Assembly: GCF_019222765.1 (NCBI RefSeq)
Contig: NZ_CP078145.1
Coordinates: forward strand, 4,030,001 to 4,094,000
Reading direction: 5' to 3'
From: Nocardia iowensis
Lineage (GTDB): Bacteria > Actinomycetota > Actinomycetes > Mycobacteriales > Mycobacteriaceae
DNA length: 64,000 nt
The position numbers and the translations under genes are program-made. Below, piece by piece: positions 16,820 to 25,041 of this stretch. Under the pieces are notes generated by a model that ran no database searches, had not been told where the DNA came from, and saw only the letters and a program-made list of their open reading frames with translations. Within the stretch, counting starts at the first letter, position 1. Each line of letters opens with the position of its first letter.

Positions 16820-17509
16820 TCAACGCTCCGGTTTCGCCTCACCAACAGCCGCCGAATACTCCTGCTCGGGGCGTCCGGTGCTGCCGTAGCGCAGGCGCAT
16901 GCGGAGGGTGCCGGTGCCGACGAGGTTGGCCAGATAACGCTGGGCGGTGGCGCGGGAGATGCCGATGGCGGTGGCCACCTCGCCTGCGGAGAGCGGACTA
17001 CCTGCTTCGAGGATCGAATGCAGGACAAGGTCTTTGGTAGGGGAGGCCACGGTGGCCGGGCCGCTGGCGGCGGTGTTCGTCGGCCGGAGTGCTTGGAGGG
17101 CGGCGTCGACGCGGGCATTGTCCACCTGGGGTGTGGCGAGGATGCGGCGGTAGCGGGCGTAGGCGGCCAGGCGTGCGGCGAGCTCGGTGTGCGGGAAGGG
17201 CTTGACGAGGAAGGCGAGGGCGCCGGCGGCGAGGGCGGCGCGTACCGCGCTGCCGTCCGTGGAGGCGGTCAGAACCATGGCGTCGCAGCGTAATTCGCGG
17301 ACGAAGTCGATGCCGGAGCCGTCGGGGAGATAGACGTCGACGAGGGCGAGGTCGACCGGGCCGGCGGCCAGCACCTCGCGAGCGGCGGTCAAGGTGTTGG
17401 CGGTGCCCGCGACGGTGAAACCCGCAATGGAGTCGACGATTCCGGCATGCAGGTTGGCGACACGGAAGTCGTCGTCGACGACGAGAACGCTTAGATCGGT
17501 TGCGGCCAT
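16820..17509 (-). CDS. CitB/DcuR-type response regulator
   Basis: 229 residues. Receiver domain 5-125: VLVVDDDFRVANLHAGIV (acidic pocket), DLALVDVYLPDGSG (phospho-accepting aspartate), VLTAS, and FLVKPF with the conserved lysine. The C-terminal part (about 150-215) has a helix-turn-helix, SAGEVATAIGISRATAQRYLANLV, as in CitB/DcuR regulators of carboxylate metabolism. It overlaps the 3' end of the sensor kinase gene by 19 bases, so the pair is co-translated. The likely target is the divergent transporter operon starting at 19301. Confidence 0.9.
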   Translation of the reverse strand: MAATDLSVLVVDDDFRVANLHAGIVDSIAGFTVAGTANTLTAAREVLAAGPVDLALVDVYLPDGSGIDFVRELRCDAMVLTASTDGSAVRAALAAGALAFLVKPFPHTELAARLAAYARYRRILATPQVDNARVDAALQALRPTNTAASGPATVASPTKDLVLHSILEAGSPLSAGEVATAIGISRATAQRYLANLVGTGTLRMRLRYGSTGRPEQEYSAAVGEAKPER

Positions 17510-19179
17510 GACACCTTGCTGTCTACGAGCACTCCGGGTATTCGGGCAAAGAATTCAGCACCGCTCAGCGGTGGGGTCTCGCCGCGTGGGCTGGCCAGCC
17601 GGACCTCGCCACCGTGCGCGCGAGCGATCTGCCGGATCAAGGCCAGTCCGACACCGCGCCCGCCGGGTACGTCACGGCTGTCGCGGGTGGACGTGCCTTC
17701 GGTGAACAAGACTTCGATCAGCTCCGGCGCGACACCGTCACCACTGTCCGCCACGGTGATGTGCAGCGTCGAATCCTCCTGAACCAGTTCGACTTCCACC
17801 TGCTTCACCGGATTGTCGGAGGCGCGGACGGCCTCGATCGCATTGTCGAGCAGATTGCCCAGCACGGTCGTCACATCTACGGGATCGGCGAGGCTGCCGT
17901 CCACCCAGGTGTTCGGGCCGAGGACCAACTCGACGCCGCCCTCGCGCGCATGTGCCGCCTTCGCCGCGAGGAACGCCTGCAGGTAGGCGTCGTGGATGGC
18001 GTCGATACCGGGCGCGGCGGGACCGAGCGGGCCCGCCCCGATCATCTCGTCGATCGAGCGCGCGGCCTCCTCGGTGCGCCCACCGTGCAGCAGGCCGCTG
18101 ATCAGGTGCATCTTGTTGGAGAATTCGTGCCGCTGCGCGCGCAGCACCGTGCTCATCGATTGCACCGCATCGAGTTGCCGGGTCAAGGCCTCCACATCGG
18201 TGCGGTCGCGCACGGTGAGCACCGCGCCGAGATCGCGGCCGTCCCGCTGCACGGGCCGCGCCGCGACGACGACAATGTGCGAACCCACCGTGGCCGACGC
18301 GGGTTGCTCGTCGAGACCACGGAACACCTCGAGCACCCTTGGCGTCAGCCCGATCTCGTCCACCGGCTGCCCGATGCCCGCGCCGATGCCGAGCAGCCTG
18401 CGCGCCTCGTCGTTGACAAAGGTTGTCCGCCAAGAAGAATCGACCGCGAGCACACCGCGACCGATGCCGTGCAACACCGCTGCCTGGCCGCGCACGAGCT
18501 CGGCGAGCTCCGCGGGCTCGAGCCCGAGTGTCAGCCCGCGCCACCGCCGGGCCAGCAGCATTGATCCGGCGATTCCGACGAGCAGCGCGGCGCCGACCAG
18601 CAGGCCTGCGGTCCGCAGGTCATCGAGCAGCTGATCGCGTACCGCGCCGGTGTCGATGCCGACGCTGACGGCGCCCACGATTCGATCCGAATCAGGGTCG
18701 AGCACAGGCACTTTCGCGCGCACCGAAGCGCCGAGCGTGCCGTGCTCCTCGGCGATCACCTCGCGACCGGCCAGCGCGCCCGCGGGATCGGTGCTCACAT
18801 GCTCGGTGAGTCGTGCCGCGTCCGGATGCGCCAGCCGGATCCCGGAATCGTCGGTGATCACCACGAACAACGCACCGGTCCGCCGCGTCGTGTCGACGGC
18901 GATCCGTTCCAGCGGTCCCGTGGCAAGCTGTTCACGCACTCCCGGGTCGGCACTGATCGCGCCGGGCGCGTACCGGCTCACCTCGCCGCGCACCGCCGGA
19001 TCGACCGCGACCGTACGGGCGATCGCCAATGCTCGCTGCCCGTATCCGTCGCGCAGGCGTTGATCGCTGAGGTAGCCGAATACCGCGAAGGCGACGCCGA
19101 GGGTCAGGGTGACCACCACGATCTGCAATAGCAGAACTTGAGTCCTCAACCGCACGGCCGGCGCGCCCTCAGTGGCCAT
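17491..19179 (-). CDS. CitA/DcuS-type sensor histidine kinase
   Basis: 562 residues. Membrane helix at about 14-36, a periplasmic-type sensor domain of about 140 residues, a second membrane helix (LLVGAALLVGIAGSMLLA), a PAS domain (about 215-320), then the dimerisation site LRAQRHEFSNKMHLISGLL with the phospho-histidine. The ATPase domain has LGNLLDNAIEAV (N box), VADSGDGVAPELIEVLFTEG (G1/F) and GGRGVGLALI (G2). This is the CitA/DcuS family that senses small organic acids outside the cell. ATG 19179 follows TATGCT by six bases; a longer open frame to 19542 lacks support. It diverges from the ABC importer genes, whose substrate it may sense. Confidence 0.9.
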   Translation of the reverse strand: MATEGAPAVRLRTQVLLLQIVVVTLTLGVAFAVFGYLSDQRLRDGYGQRALAIARTVAVDPAVRGEVSRYAPGAISADPGVREQLATGPLERIAVDTTRRTGALFVVITDDSGIRLAHPDAARLTEHVSTDPAGALAGREVIAEEHGTLGASVRAKVPVLDPDSDRIVGAVSVGIDTGAVRDQLLDDLRTAGLLVGAALLVGIAGSMLLARRWRGLTLGLEPAELAELVRGQAAVLHGIGRGVLAVDSSWRTTFVNDEARRLLGIGAGIGQPVDEIGLTPRVLEVFRGLDEQPASATVGSHIVVVAARPVQRDGRDLGAVLTVRDRTDVEALTRQLDAVQSMSTVLRAQRHEFSNKMHLISGLLHGGRTEEAARSIDEMIGAGPLGPAAPGIDAIHDAYLQAFLAAKAAHAREGGVELVLGPNTWVDGSLADPVDVTTVLGNLLDNAIEAVRASDNPVKQVEVELVQEDSTLHITVADSGDGVAPELIEVLFTEGTSTRDSRDVPGGRGVGLALIRQIARAHGGEVRLASPRGETPPLSGAEFFARIPGVLVDSKVSWPQPI

Positions 19180-19185
19180 TGGCGC

Positions 19186-19191
19186 AGCATA
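19186..19191 (-). promoter_or_regulatory. Leaderless-type -10 box TATGCT for the sensor kinase gene
   Basis: Minus strand TATGCT, then GCGCCA, then ATG 19179. No ribosome site in between. Confidence 0.5.
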
Positions 19192-19287
19192 GACCACCCC
19201 CAGCGCGTGAGCAGAATGCGCAGAACCAGCGAATCGAGACTTTGCACGGCTTGTGCGCACAAGCTCCGCGGTGTGACCGGGGACACG

Positions 19288-19293
19288 TACTTT
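19288..19293 (+). promoter_or_regulatory. Leaderless-type -10 box TACTTT for the ABC importer operon
   Basis: TACTTT, seven bases (CCCAGAC), then ATG 19301. It faces away from the box at 19186-19191; the roughly 95 bases between them are where the response regulator would be expected to bind. Confidence 0.5.
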
Positions 19294-19300
19294 CCCAGAC

Positions 19301-20107
19301 ATGAACAACCCACTCATCGAGCTGCGGAGCGCAACGAAGCGTTTCCCCGGCACCGGGGGCGGCATCCACACCGCCGTCAAGAATCTCGACCTTGCGGTTC
19401 GTCCCGGCGAATTCGTCTCCGTGGTCGGCCCGACCGGCTGTGGCAAGTCGACCACCCTGTCCCTGGTGTCCGGGCTCGAGCCCGCCTCGGCGGGCCGAAC
19501 GCTGGTGCGCGGCAAGGACGTCGCAGGCATCCCGGACGGCATCGGCTACATGTTCCAGCAGGACGCCGTGCTGCCGTGGAAGAGCGTGCTGGACAACGTC
19601 GCGCTCGGCCCACGCCTGCGCGGCGAGTCGAAATCCGAAGCGCGGGCGAAGGCTTCGATCTGGGTGCACAAGGTCGGCCTGGCCGGGTTCGAGACCTACT
19701 ACCCGCATCAGCTGTCCGGCGGCATGCGCAAGCGGGTCGCGCTGGCGCAGACACTGGTCAACGATCCCGAAATCCTGTTGATGGACGAACCGTTCAGCGC
19801 ACTCGACGTGCAGACCCGCCAGCTCATGCAGGACGAACTGCTGCGCGTGTGGGCGGGCACCGGCGCCGCGGTCATCTTCGTCACGCACGACCTGGAAGAA
19901 GCGATCGTGCTGGCCGACCGGGTAGTCGTGATGACGGCGAGCCCGGCGACGGTGTGCGGCAACTTCCCCGTCGCGTTGGAGCGGCCACGCAATGTCGAAG
20001 AAGTGCGGCTGACCACCGAGTTCCGCGATATCTACAAAGAGATCTGGGAAACGCTGCGCGACGAGGTCGAGGCGGCTCGAGCCAAGGGAACCGCCCGTGT
20101 CGCATGA
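19301..20107 (+). CDS. ABC importer ATPase (SsuB/TauB/NrtD-like)
   Basis: 268 residues. Walker A GPTGCGKST, Q-loop MFQQDAVLPWKSVLDNVALGP, signature LSGGMRKRVALAQTL, Walker B ILLMDEPFSALD and H-loop FVTHDLEEA. The QQDAVLPW form is typical of the nitrate/sulfonate/taurine/pyrimidine-precursor group of importers. It overlaps the permease gene by 11 bases. It provides ATP-driven energy for uptake across the inner membrane; the substrate is unknown, possibly an aromatic or methylated amine given the Rieske oxygenase downstream. Confidence 0.92.
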   Translation: MNNPLIELRSATKRFPGTGGGIHTAVKNLDLAVRPGEFVSVVGPTGCGKSTTLSLVSGLEPASAGRTLVRGKDVAGIPDGIGYMFQQDAVLPWKSVLDNVALGPRLRGESKSEARAKASIWVHKVGLAGFETYYPHQLSGGMRKRVALAQTLVNDPEILLMDEPFSALDVQTRQLMQDELLRVWAGTGAAVIFVTHDLEEAIVLADRVVVMTASPATVCGNFPVALERPRNVEEVRLTTEFRDIYKEIWETLRDEVEAARAKGTARVA

Positions 20108-20984
20108 CGTCCTCGAAAAGAGTCCCGCCGCAACGCCGGTGCCGGAGAGCGAGTCCGAGGCGCAGATCCTCGCCCGAGTACGCACCAACGCCCGACGCGC
20201 CCGCACCCGCACCTGGGGGCTGCGCATCGCCCTGCTGGCACTGTGGCTCGGTTCCTGGGAGCTCACCGCCACGCTGTGGATCGATCCGTTCTTCTACTCG
20301 AAGCCATCGCTGATCTGGCAGCGGCTGATCGAATGGTTTTCCGAGGGAACGCAATTCGGTTCGATCTGGCTGCAGATCTACACCACCGTGCAGGAAGCGG
20401 TGCTCGGCTTCGTAATCGGCGCCGTCGCCGGTGTGGTACTCGGTGTGCTGTTGGGGCGCAGCCGGTACTGGGCCGATGTGCTCGCGCCGTTCATCAAGGC
20501 GCTCAACGCGGTTCCGCGCATCGTGCTCGCGGCGCTGTTCATCATCTGGTTCGGTCTCGGGCTCAGCTCGAAGGTCGCGACGGTGGTGGTGCTGGTGTTC
20601 TTCGCGGTGTTCTTCAACGCGTTCACCGGTGCGCGCGAAGTGGACGGCAACGTCATCAATAACGCGCGCATCCTCGGCGCAGGCAAGCGGCAGGTGCTCA
20701 CCGCGATCGTGCTGCCGAGCGCGACCACCTGGATCCTGTCCAGCCTGCACACCGCCTTCGGCTTCGCCCTGATCGGAGCCGTGGTCGGTGAATACGCCGG
20801 TGCGAGCAAGGGTTTGGGCCTACTGATCAGCAACGCACAGGGCACCTTCGATTCGGCGGGCATCTACGCGGGCATGATCATCATCACGGTGATCGCCCTG
20901 CTGGCCGAATGGCTGATCGGGTACGCGGAAAGCCGGTTGCTGAAATGGCGTCCGTCGCAGGCGACCTCGAGCCACGGGATCTGA
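20097..20984 (+). CDS. ABC importer permease (SsuC/TauC-like)
   Basis: 295 residues with six hydrophobic helices. The cytoplasmic coupling loop reads VDGNVINNARILGAGKRQVLTAIVLPSATTWI, the EAA-loop form of SsuC/TauC permeases (GA-x-x3-LP). Starts at GTG 20097 inside the end of the ATPase gene. Its stop is two bases before the start of the binding-protein gene. The first 45 residues are a polar N-terminal tail. Confidence 0.92.
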   Translation: MSHDVLEKSPAATPVPESESEAQILARVRTNARRARTRTWGLRIALLALWLGSWELTATLWIDPFFYSKPSLIWQRLIEWFSEGTQFGSIWLQIYTTVQEAVLGFVIGAVAGVVLGVLLGRSRYWADVLAPFIKALNAVPRIVLAALFIIWFGLGLSSKVATVVVLVFFAVFFNAFTGAREVDGNVINNARILGAGKRQVLTAIVLPSATTWILSSLHTAFGFALIGAVVGEYAGASKGLGLLISNAQGTFDSAGIYAGMIIITVIALLAEWLIGYAESRLLKWRPSQATSSHGI

Positions 20985-20986
20985 GC

Positions 20987-22039
20987 ATGAGATTTCGCAA
21001 GCATGTGACGATCGTCGTCGTTGCCGTCGCGGCGCTGCTGCTGGCCACCGGATGCCGGGATTCCCGGCACATTCCGATCGTGAACGGGCGTCCGCAGATC
21101 ACCATCATGGTCGGTGGACTGGAGAAGGTCATCTACTTGCCCGCGATGCTCACCAAGCAGCTCGGCTACTTCGACAGCAACGATGTCGACGTGAAGCTGC
21201 TCGGCGAGCAGTCCGGTGCCAATGCCGAGACCGCGCTGCTCACCGGCGACGTGCAGGGTGTGGTCGGTTTCTACGACCACACCATCGACCTGCAGGCCAA
21301 GGATCAGTGCATTCGCTCGGTGGTGCAGCTGGCGGACGTGCCGGGCGAGGTCGAGCTGGTGTCCAAGCAGGACGCGGCGACGATCACTTCCACCGCGGGG
21401 CTGCGCGGCAAGAACCTCGGCGTCACCTCGTTCGGCTCGTCGACCGACTTCCTCACCCAGGCCCTCACCGGGCAGCAAGGCATGACCACGGCGGACTACA
21501 CCCGGGTGAAAGCCGGTGCGGGACAGACCTTTATCGCGGGTATGAATCACAACGGCATCGACGCGGGGATGACCACCGACCCGACCGTCGCGCAGATGGT
21601 CAACTCCGGTGAGGCCGAGATTCTGGTCGATATGCGTACCGAGGCGGGCACCCGGGCCGCGCTGGGCGGGCTGTACCCGGCGTCGTCGCTGTACATGAGC
21701 TGCGCCACCATCGACGCCCACCCGGATACCGTGCGCAAACTCGCGGCGGCATTCGTGCAGACGTTGCAGTGGATCAAGACGCACACGCCGGAGGAGATCG
21801 CGGCGAAGATGCCTTCGCAGTACGCCAGTGGCGGGAAGGACCTCTATATCCAGTCCATCCGCGATTCGATCGGCATGTTCAACGGCGACGGCCTGATGAA
21901 ACCCGAAGGCGCCCAGAACGTCCTGGACATCCTCGGCAAGTACTCGACGAACGTGCGGCCGGTCCGCGACCGCATCGACCTGTCCAAGACCTACACGACC
22001 CAGTTCGTGGAGGAAGCGTTGCGCGCGCCCAGGCAATAG
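20987..22039 (+). CDS. ABC importer substrate-binding lipoprotein (SsuA/NMT1-like)
   Basis: 350 residues. Signal peptide with lipobox LLATGC (cysteine 23), so it is anchored outside the membrane. Mature part: ITIMVGGLEKVIYLPAMLTKQLGYF at the front, GDVQGVVGFYDHT, LRGKNLGVTSFGSSTDFLTQALTGQQG, as in the NMT1/SsuA type II binding proteins. Lipidation and gene order complete an ATPase-permease-receptor set. An upstream in-frame start at 20909 lies inside the permease gene and is rejected. Ligand unknown. Confidence 0.9.
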   Translation: MRFRKHVTIVVVAVAALLLATGCRDSRHIPIVNGRPQITIMVGGLEKVIYLPAMLTKQLGYFDSNDVDVKLLGEQSGANAETALLTGDVQGVVGFYDHTIDLQAKDQCIRSVVQLADVPGEVELVSKQDAATITSTAGLRGKNLGVTSFGSSTDFLTQALTGQQGMTTADYTRVKAGAGQTFIAGMNHNGIDAGMTTDPTVAQMVNSGEAEILVDMRTEAGTRAALGGLYPASSLYMSCATIDAHPDTVRKLAAAFVQTLQWIKTHTPEEIAAKMPSQYASGGKDLYIQSIRDSIGMFNGDGLMKPEGAQNVLDILGKYSTNVRPVRDRIDLSKTYTTQFVEEALRAPRQ

Positions 22040-22041
22040 CC

Positions 22042-22069
22042 TTGACGGACGGTTATCAGTTGATAACCT
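22042..22069 (+). promoter_or_regulatory. Promoter of the Rieske oxygenase gene
   Basis: TTGACG at 22042-22047 (-35), a 16-base spacer, and TAACCT at 22064-22069 (-10); transcription would begin near 22076. One inverted repeat fills the spacer and -10 and a second one covers the predicted start, which is the layout of a repressor-controlled promoter. Confidence 0.55.
22051..22068 (+). promoter_or_regulatory. Operator IR1 (TetR-type inverted repeat)
   Basis: GGTTATC-AGTT-GATAACC, perfect 7-bp arms around four bases, lying between the -35 and -10 boxes. The GTTATC/GATAAC core is shared with IR2 27 bp downstream (centre to centre). Confidence 0.7.
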
Positions 22070-22070
22070 A

Positions 22071-22102
22071 GATCCCAGGTTATCGGACGATAACCTGGGA
22101 TC
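22071..22102 (+). promoter_or_regulatory. Operator IR2 (32-bp perfect inverted repeat)
   Basis: GATCCCAGGTTATC at 22071-22084, four bases, then its exact complement GATAACCTGGGATC at 22089-22102. It contains the same GTTATC-N4-GATAAC core as IR1 with longer arms. It spans the predicted transcription start and ends just before the GGGAGG ribosome site of the gene at 22116. Likely bound by the TetR protein encoded at 23272. It could also act as a stem-loop at the end of the upstream operon. Confidence 0.7.
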
Positions 22103-22115
22103 AGGGAGGTTCACT

Positions 22116-23261
22116 ATGTCCGTCCTCGCCACACCACGGCTCGGCGAGGTGCTCGCCGACCTGCGCGGCTACCTCGATGACGAGCCACCCGCGCTCAGCC
22201 TGCCGCCGACCGCCTACACCTCGCCGGAACTGTGGGAACTGGAGCGGGAACGGATCTTCGGCCGGAGCTGGCTGCTCGTCGCGCACGTCGATCAGCTCGC
22301 GGAAACCGGCGACTACGTTGCGGTGTCCGTCGCCGGGGAGTCGGTGGTCGTCACGCGCGCGGGTAACGGTGCGCTGCATGCCATGTCGCCGATCTGCCGA
22401 CACCGGTTGATGCCCCTCGTCGAACCGGGCGCGGGCCGCACCGACTCGTTCACCTGTCAGTACCACCTGTGGAAGTACGGCCTCGACGGACGGTTACGTG
22501 GGGCCCCGTACATGGCCGGTAACACCGAGTTCGAGAAGAAGGAATGCAGGCTCCCGCAATTCGCGCTGGCGGAATGGAACGGGTTCGTCTGGATCAACCT
22601 CGACGCGAACGCCGAGCCGATCGGCGACCATCTCGAGCTGACCGCGCACCACTTCGCCAATTATCGGCTGAGTGAGATGGTGCAGGTCGACTCGTGGCGG
22701 CTGGAATGGCGGGCGAACTGGAAGCTCGTGATGGAAAACGGCCACGAGAACTATCACGTCATCGGGCTGCACCGGGAGACGCTGGAACCGTACATGCCCG
22801 GTGGCGGCGACCTCCACGTCGAGCAGTACTCGCCGTGGGTGTTGCACGCCAGGATCCCGTTCGCCGTGCCGGTGCGGCCGGAGGTGTTGGCGCTCAACGA
22901 GATCCAGCGCGCCAACGGCATGCTGCTGCTGGCCTTCCCGGCGAGTGCCTTCATCGCGGTCGGCGATCAGGTCGTCTGGTTCAGCTTCCTGCCGACGGCG
23001 ATCGACCGGGTCGAGGTCGTCGGCGGCGCGCTCACCCTCCCGGAACTGGCCACCGGCTCCGCGGCGGTGCAGCGGACCCAGCAGGCGGTCACGGCGATGA
23101 TCAACGACGAGGACCGGCTCGGGCTGGAAGCGGTGCAGCGCGGCGCCGCCTCGCGATTCGCCCAACGCGGTCACCTCAGCCCGAAGGAACAACCCGGTGT
23201 CCTCGCCTTTTATCGGAACCTGGCGCACGCCCTGCTCCGTGCCGAACCGACCGGCCGTTAG
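22116..23261 (+). CDS. Rieske-type aromatic-ring/amine oxygenase, alpha subunit
   Basis: 381 residues. Rieske [2Fe-2S] site: CRHRLMP followed 17 residues later by CQYHLWKY (C-x-H ... C-x2-H). Mononuclear iron site: ENGHENYHVIGLHRETLEPY, giving the two histidines of the facial triad and the bridging acidic residue. The overall length and sequence fit single-component alpha subunits such as choline/carnitine monooxygenases or stachydrine demethylases more than biphenyl-type dioxygenases, but I cannot fix the substrate. GGGAGG precedes ATG 22116. It sits between an ABC importer operon and a TetR gene. No ferredoxin reductase partner lies adjacent. Confidence 0.9.
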   Translation: MSVLATPRLGEVLADLRGYLDDEPPALSLPPTAYTSPELWELERERIFGRSWLLVAHVDQLAETGDYVAVSVAGESVVVTRAGNGALHAMSPICRHRLMPLVEPGAGRTDSFTCQYHLWKYGLDGRLRGAPYMAGNTEFEKKECRLPQFALAEWNGFVWINLDANAEPIGDHLELTAHHFANYRLSEMVQVDSWRLEWRANWKLVMENGHENYHVIGLHRETLEPYMPGGGDLHVEQYSPWVLHARIPFAVPVRPEVLALNEIQRANGMLLLAFPASAFIAVGDQVVWFSFLPTAIDRVEVVGGALTLPELATGSAAVQRTQQAVTAMINDEDRLGLEAVQRGAASRFAQRGHLSPKEQPGVLAFYRNLAHALLRAEPTGR

Positions 23262-23264
23262 CCT
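23259..23264 (+). promoter_or_regulatory. Leaderless-type -10 box TAGCCT for the TetR gene
   Basis: TAGCCT (its TAG is also the stop of the oxygenase gene), seven bases, ATG 23272. This would allow TetR expression independent of the repressed upstream promoter. Confidence 0.4.
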
Positions 23265-23271
23265 GGACCGC

Positions 23272-23907
23272 ATGCCCGCGGACACCACCCGATCGAGCCC
23301 GGCGGCCGAACGCATCTTGCGCACCGCCGCCGAGCTCATCGCAGTACGCGGCTACTCGGCCACCTCCACCCGCGATATCGCAGCGGCCGTCGGTGTCCGG
23401 CAACCCGCGATCTACAAGCACTTCTCCGCCAAGGACGACATCCTCGCCGCGCTGGTCCGACTGGGCCTGCAACGACCGCTCGCCCTCGCCGACGAACTCG
23501 CGAGGCACCCCGCGCCCGCCGTAGTCAAACTGCACCGCTGGCTACGCGAATCCCTCGAACACCTCCATGACTCGCCGTACGTCCTCGCGTCCATCCTCAC
23601 CACGCCTGAACTGCAGCGCGAGCGGTTCGCGGCCGAACTCGGGCTCGTCGAGCAACTAGATCGCACCGTCATCGCCATGGTCGAGGCGGGCCAGCGGGAA
23701 GGCGATGTGCGGGCGATGAATCCGGTCTCCGGGGCCCGTCTGATCCAAGCGCTCTTCGACGCGCTCGCGCTACCGGAAATCGCGGTGAGCCCGGCGGAGA
23801 TCGTCGAGTTCGCCTTGACGGGCCTGCTCACGGATCCTGGTCGGCTGCCCGAGGTGCGGCGAGCTGCCGACGATCTGGTCCTGACCGACCGTGAATCGAC
23901 GGCCTGA
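23272..23907 (+). CDS. TetR-family repressor, probable regulator of the Rieske gene
   Basis: 211 residues. The N-terminal helix-turn-helix reads AAERILRTAAELIAVRGYSATSTRDIAAAVGV followed by RQPAIYKHFSAKDDILAAL, classical TetR. The helical C-terminal ligand domain is unassigned. Start ATG 23272 gives MPADTTRS; the longer open frame from 23197 lies inside the oxygenase gene. It is ten bases downstream of the oxygenase stop, and the oxygenase promoter carries two TetR-style operators, so this is the likely repressor. The inducer may be the oxygenase substrate. Confidence 0.9.
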   Translation: MPADTTRSSPAAERILRTAAELIAVRGYSATSTRDIAAAVGVRQPAIYKHFSAKDDILAALVRLGLQRPLALADELARHPAPAVVKLHRWLRESLEHLHDSPYVLASILTTPELQRERFAAELGLVEQLDRTVIAMVEAGQREGDVRAMNPVSGARLIQALFDALALPEIAVSPAEIVEFALTGLLTDPGRLPEVRRAADDLVLTDRESTA

Positions 23908-24021
23908 TTCGGCGCCAGGCAGCCCAACCCCCGCGCTCACCGCCCGATACGGCGGGCGGATGGCTGGATTTGTGGGATACGTGTCCTTGTGGACATTTCG
24001 CCGCTGCCCGAGACTGGGGGC

Positions 24022-24966
24022 ATGGAGTCGAGTGGTGACGTGGTGGTCGCGGTGTCCGAGGGTGTGTTGCTGCTCGACGTTGCCGGGCCCGCTCAGGTGT
24101 TCCACTGGGCCGGGTATCGGGTGCGGTTCGCCTCGCCGGACGGCAGCGACGTGTGCACCGACGTAGGTGTGCCGCTCGGGGTTTCGGGGGCAGTCGGTGA
24201 TCTGACGGGAGCAGCCGACACCCTGCTCGTCCCGGGATACGCACCGGAATATCCGATTCCGGCCGACCTCGTCGCCTCGGTGCGGGCGGCCGCGCCTGGT
24301 GCACGGCGGGTGGCCTCGGTGTGCACCGGGGCGTTGGTGCTGGCCGAAGCCGGACTGCTGGACGGGCGCCGCGCGACCACGCACTGGCTGGCCTGTGATC
24401 TACTGGCGCAACAGTTTCCGGAGGTGGACGTCGATCCCGATGCGATCTGTGTGCGGGACGGGTCGGTCATCACCTCGGCGGGTGTCACGGCGGGCATCGA
24501 TTTGGCGCTCGCCCTGGTGGAAGAGGATCACGGCGTCGAGCTGGCTCGCTCGCTGGCCAAACATCTCGTCGTGTTCCTCCGCCGCCCCGGCGGCCAATCG
24601 CAGTTCAGCGTGCGGGCCAGTATCGGCATGCCACGCAGCAGCGGCCTGCGCAAAGTCGTCGATTCCGTGGTCGAGGACTTGGCGGCCGACCACAGCCTGG
24701 CCGCGATGGCGACCCGCGCCGCGCTCAGCGAGCGGCACTTGAGCAGGTTGTTCCGGCAGGAAACCGGGATGACACCGGCGCAGTACGTCAAACAGGTCCG
24801 GGTGCAGGCCGCCCAGGCCCTGCTCGAGACGAGCGACGAATTGATGGCCGCCATCGCCAGGCACAGCGGCTTCGGCTCCGAAGAGACGATGCGCCGCACC
24901 TTCGTCGAGGTGCTCGGCACCACCCCGAGTGACTATCGCGGGCGATTCCGCGCCTCCGCACTCTGA
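24022..24966 (+). CDS. GlxA-type AraC-family regulator with DJ-1/PfpI domain
   Basis: 314 residues. Residues 1-180 are a DJ-1/PfpI-like sensor domain (VVVAVSEGVLLLDVAGPAQVFHW, DTLLVPGYAPEYP, VASVCTGALVLAEAGLLDGRRATTHW with the elbow cysteine). Residues 215-310 are the two AraC helix-turn-helix units (LAAMATRAALSERHLSRLFRQETG; AIARHSGFGSEETMRRTFVEVLGTTPSDY). ATG 24022 gives the usual start; GTG 23989 would add 11 residues. It lies 75 bases upstream of, and co-directional with, the HD protein gene it may control. Confidence 0.88.
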   Translation: MESSGDVVVAVSEGVLLLDVAGPAQVFHWAGYRVRFASPDGSDVCTDVGVPLGVSGAVGDLTGAADTLLVPGYAPEYPIPADLVASVRAAAPGARRVASVCTGALVLAEAGLLDGRRATTHWLACDLLAQQFPEVDVDPDAICVRDGSVITSAGVTAGIDLALALVEEDHGVELARSLAKHLVVFLRRPGGQSQFSVRASIGMPRSSGLRKVVDSVVEDLAADHSLAAMATRAALSERHLSRLFRQETGMTPAQYVKQVRVQAAQALLETSDELMAAIARHSGFGSEETMRRTFVEVLGTTPSDYRGRFRASAL

Positions 24967-25041
24967 CGCCAGACGACGGAAACCCTCGCTCGATCGCGAA
25001 CCTCGCGATCGAGATCACCCTGTTCACCAAGGAGTTCAGTC

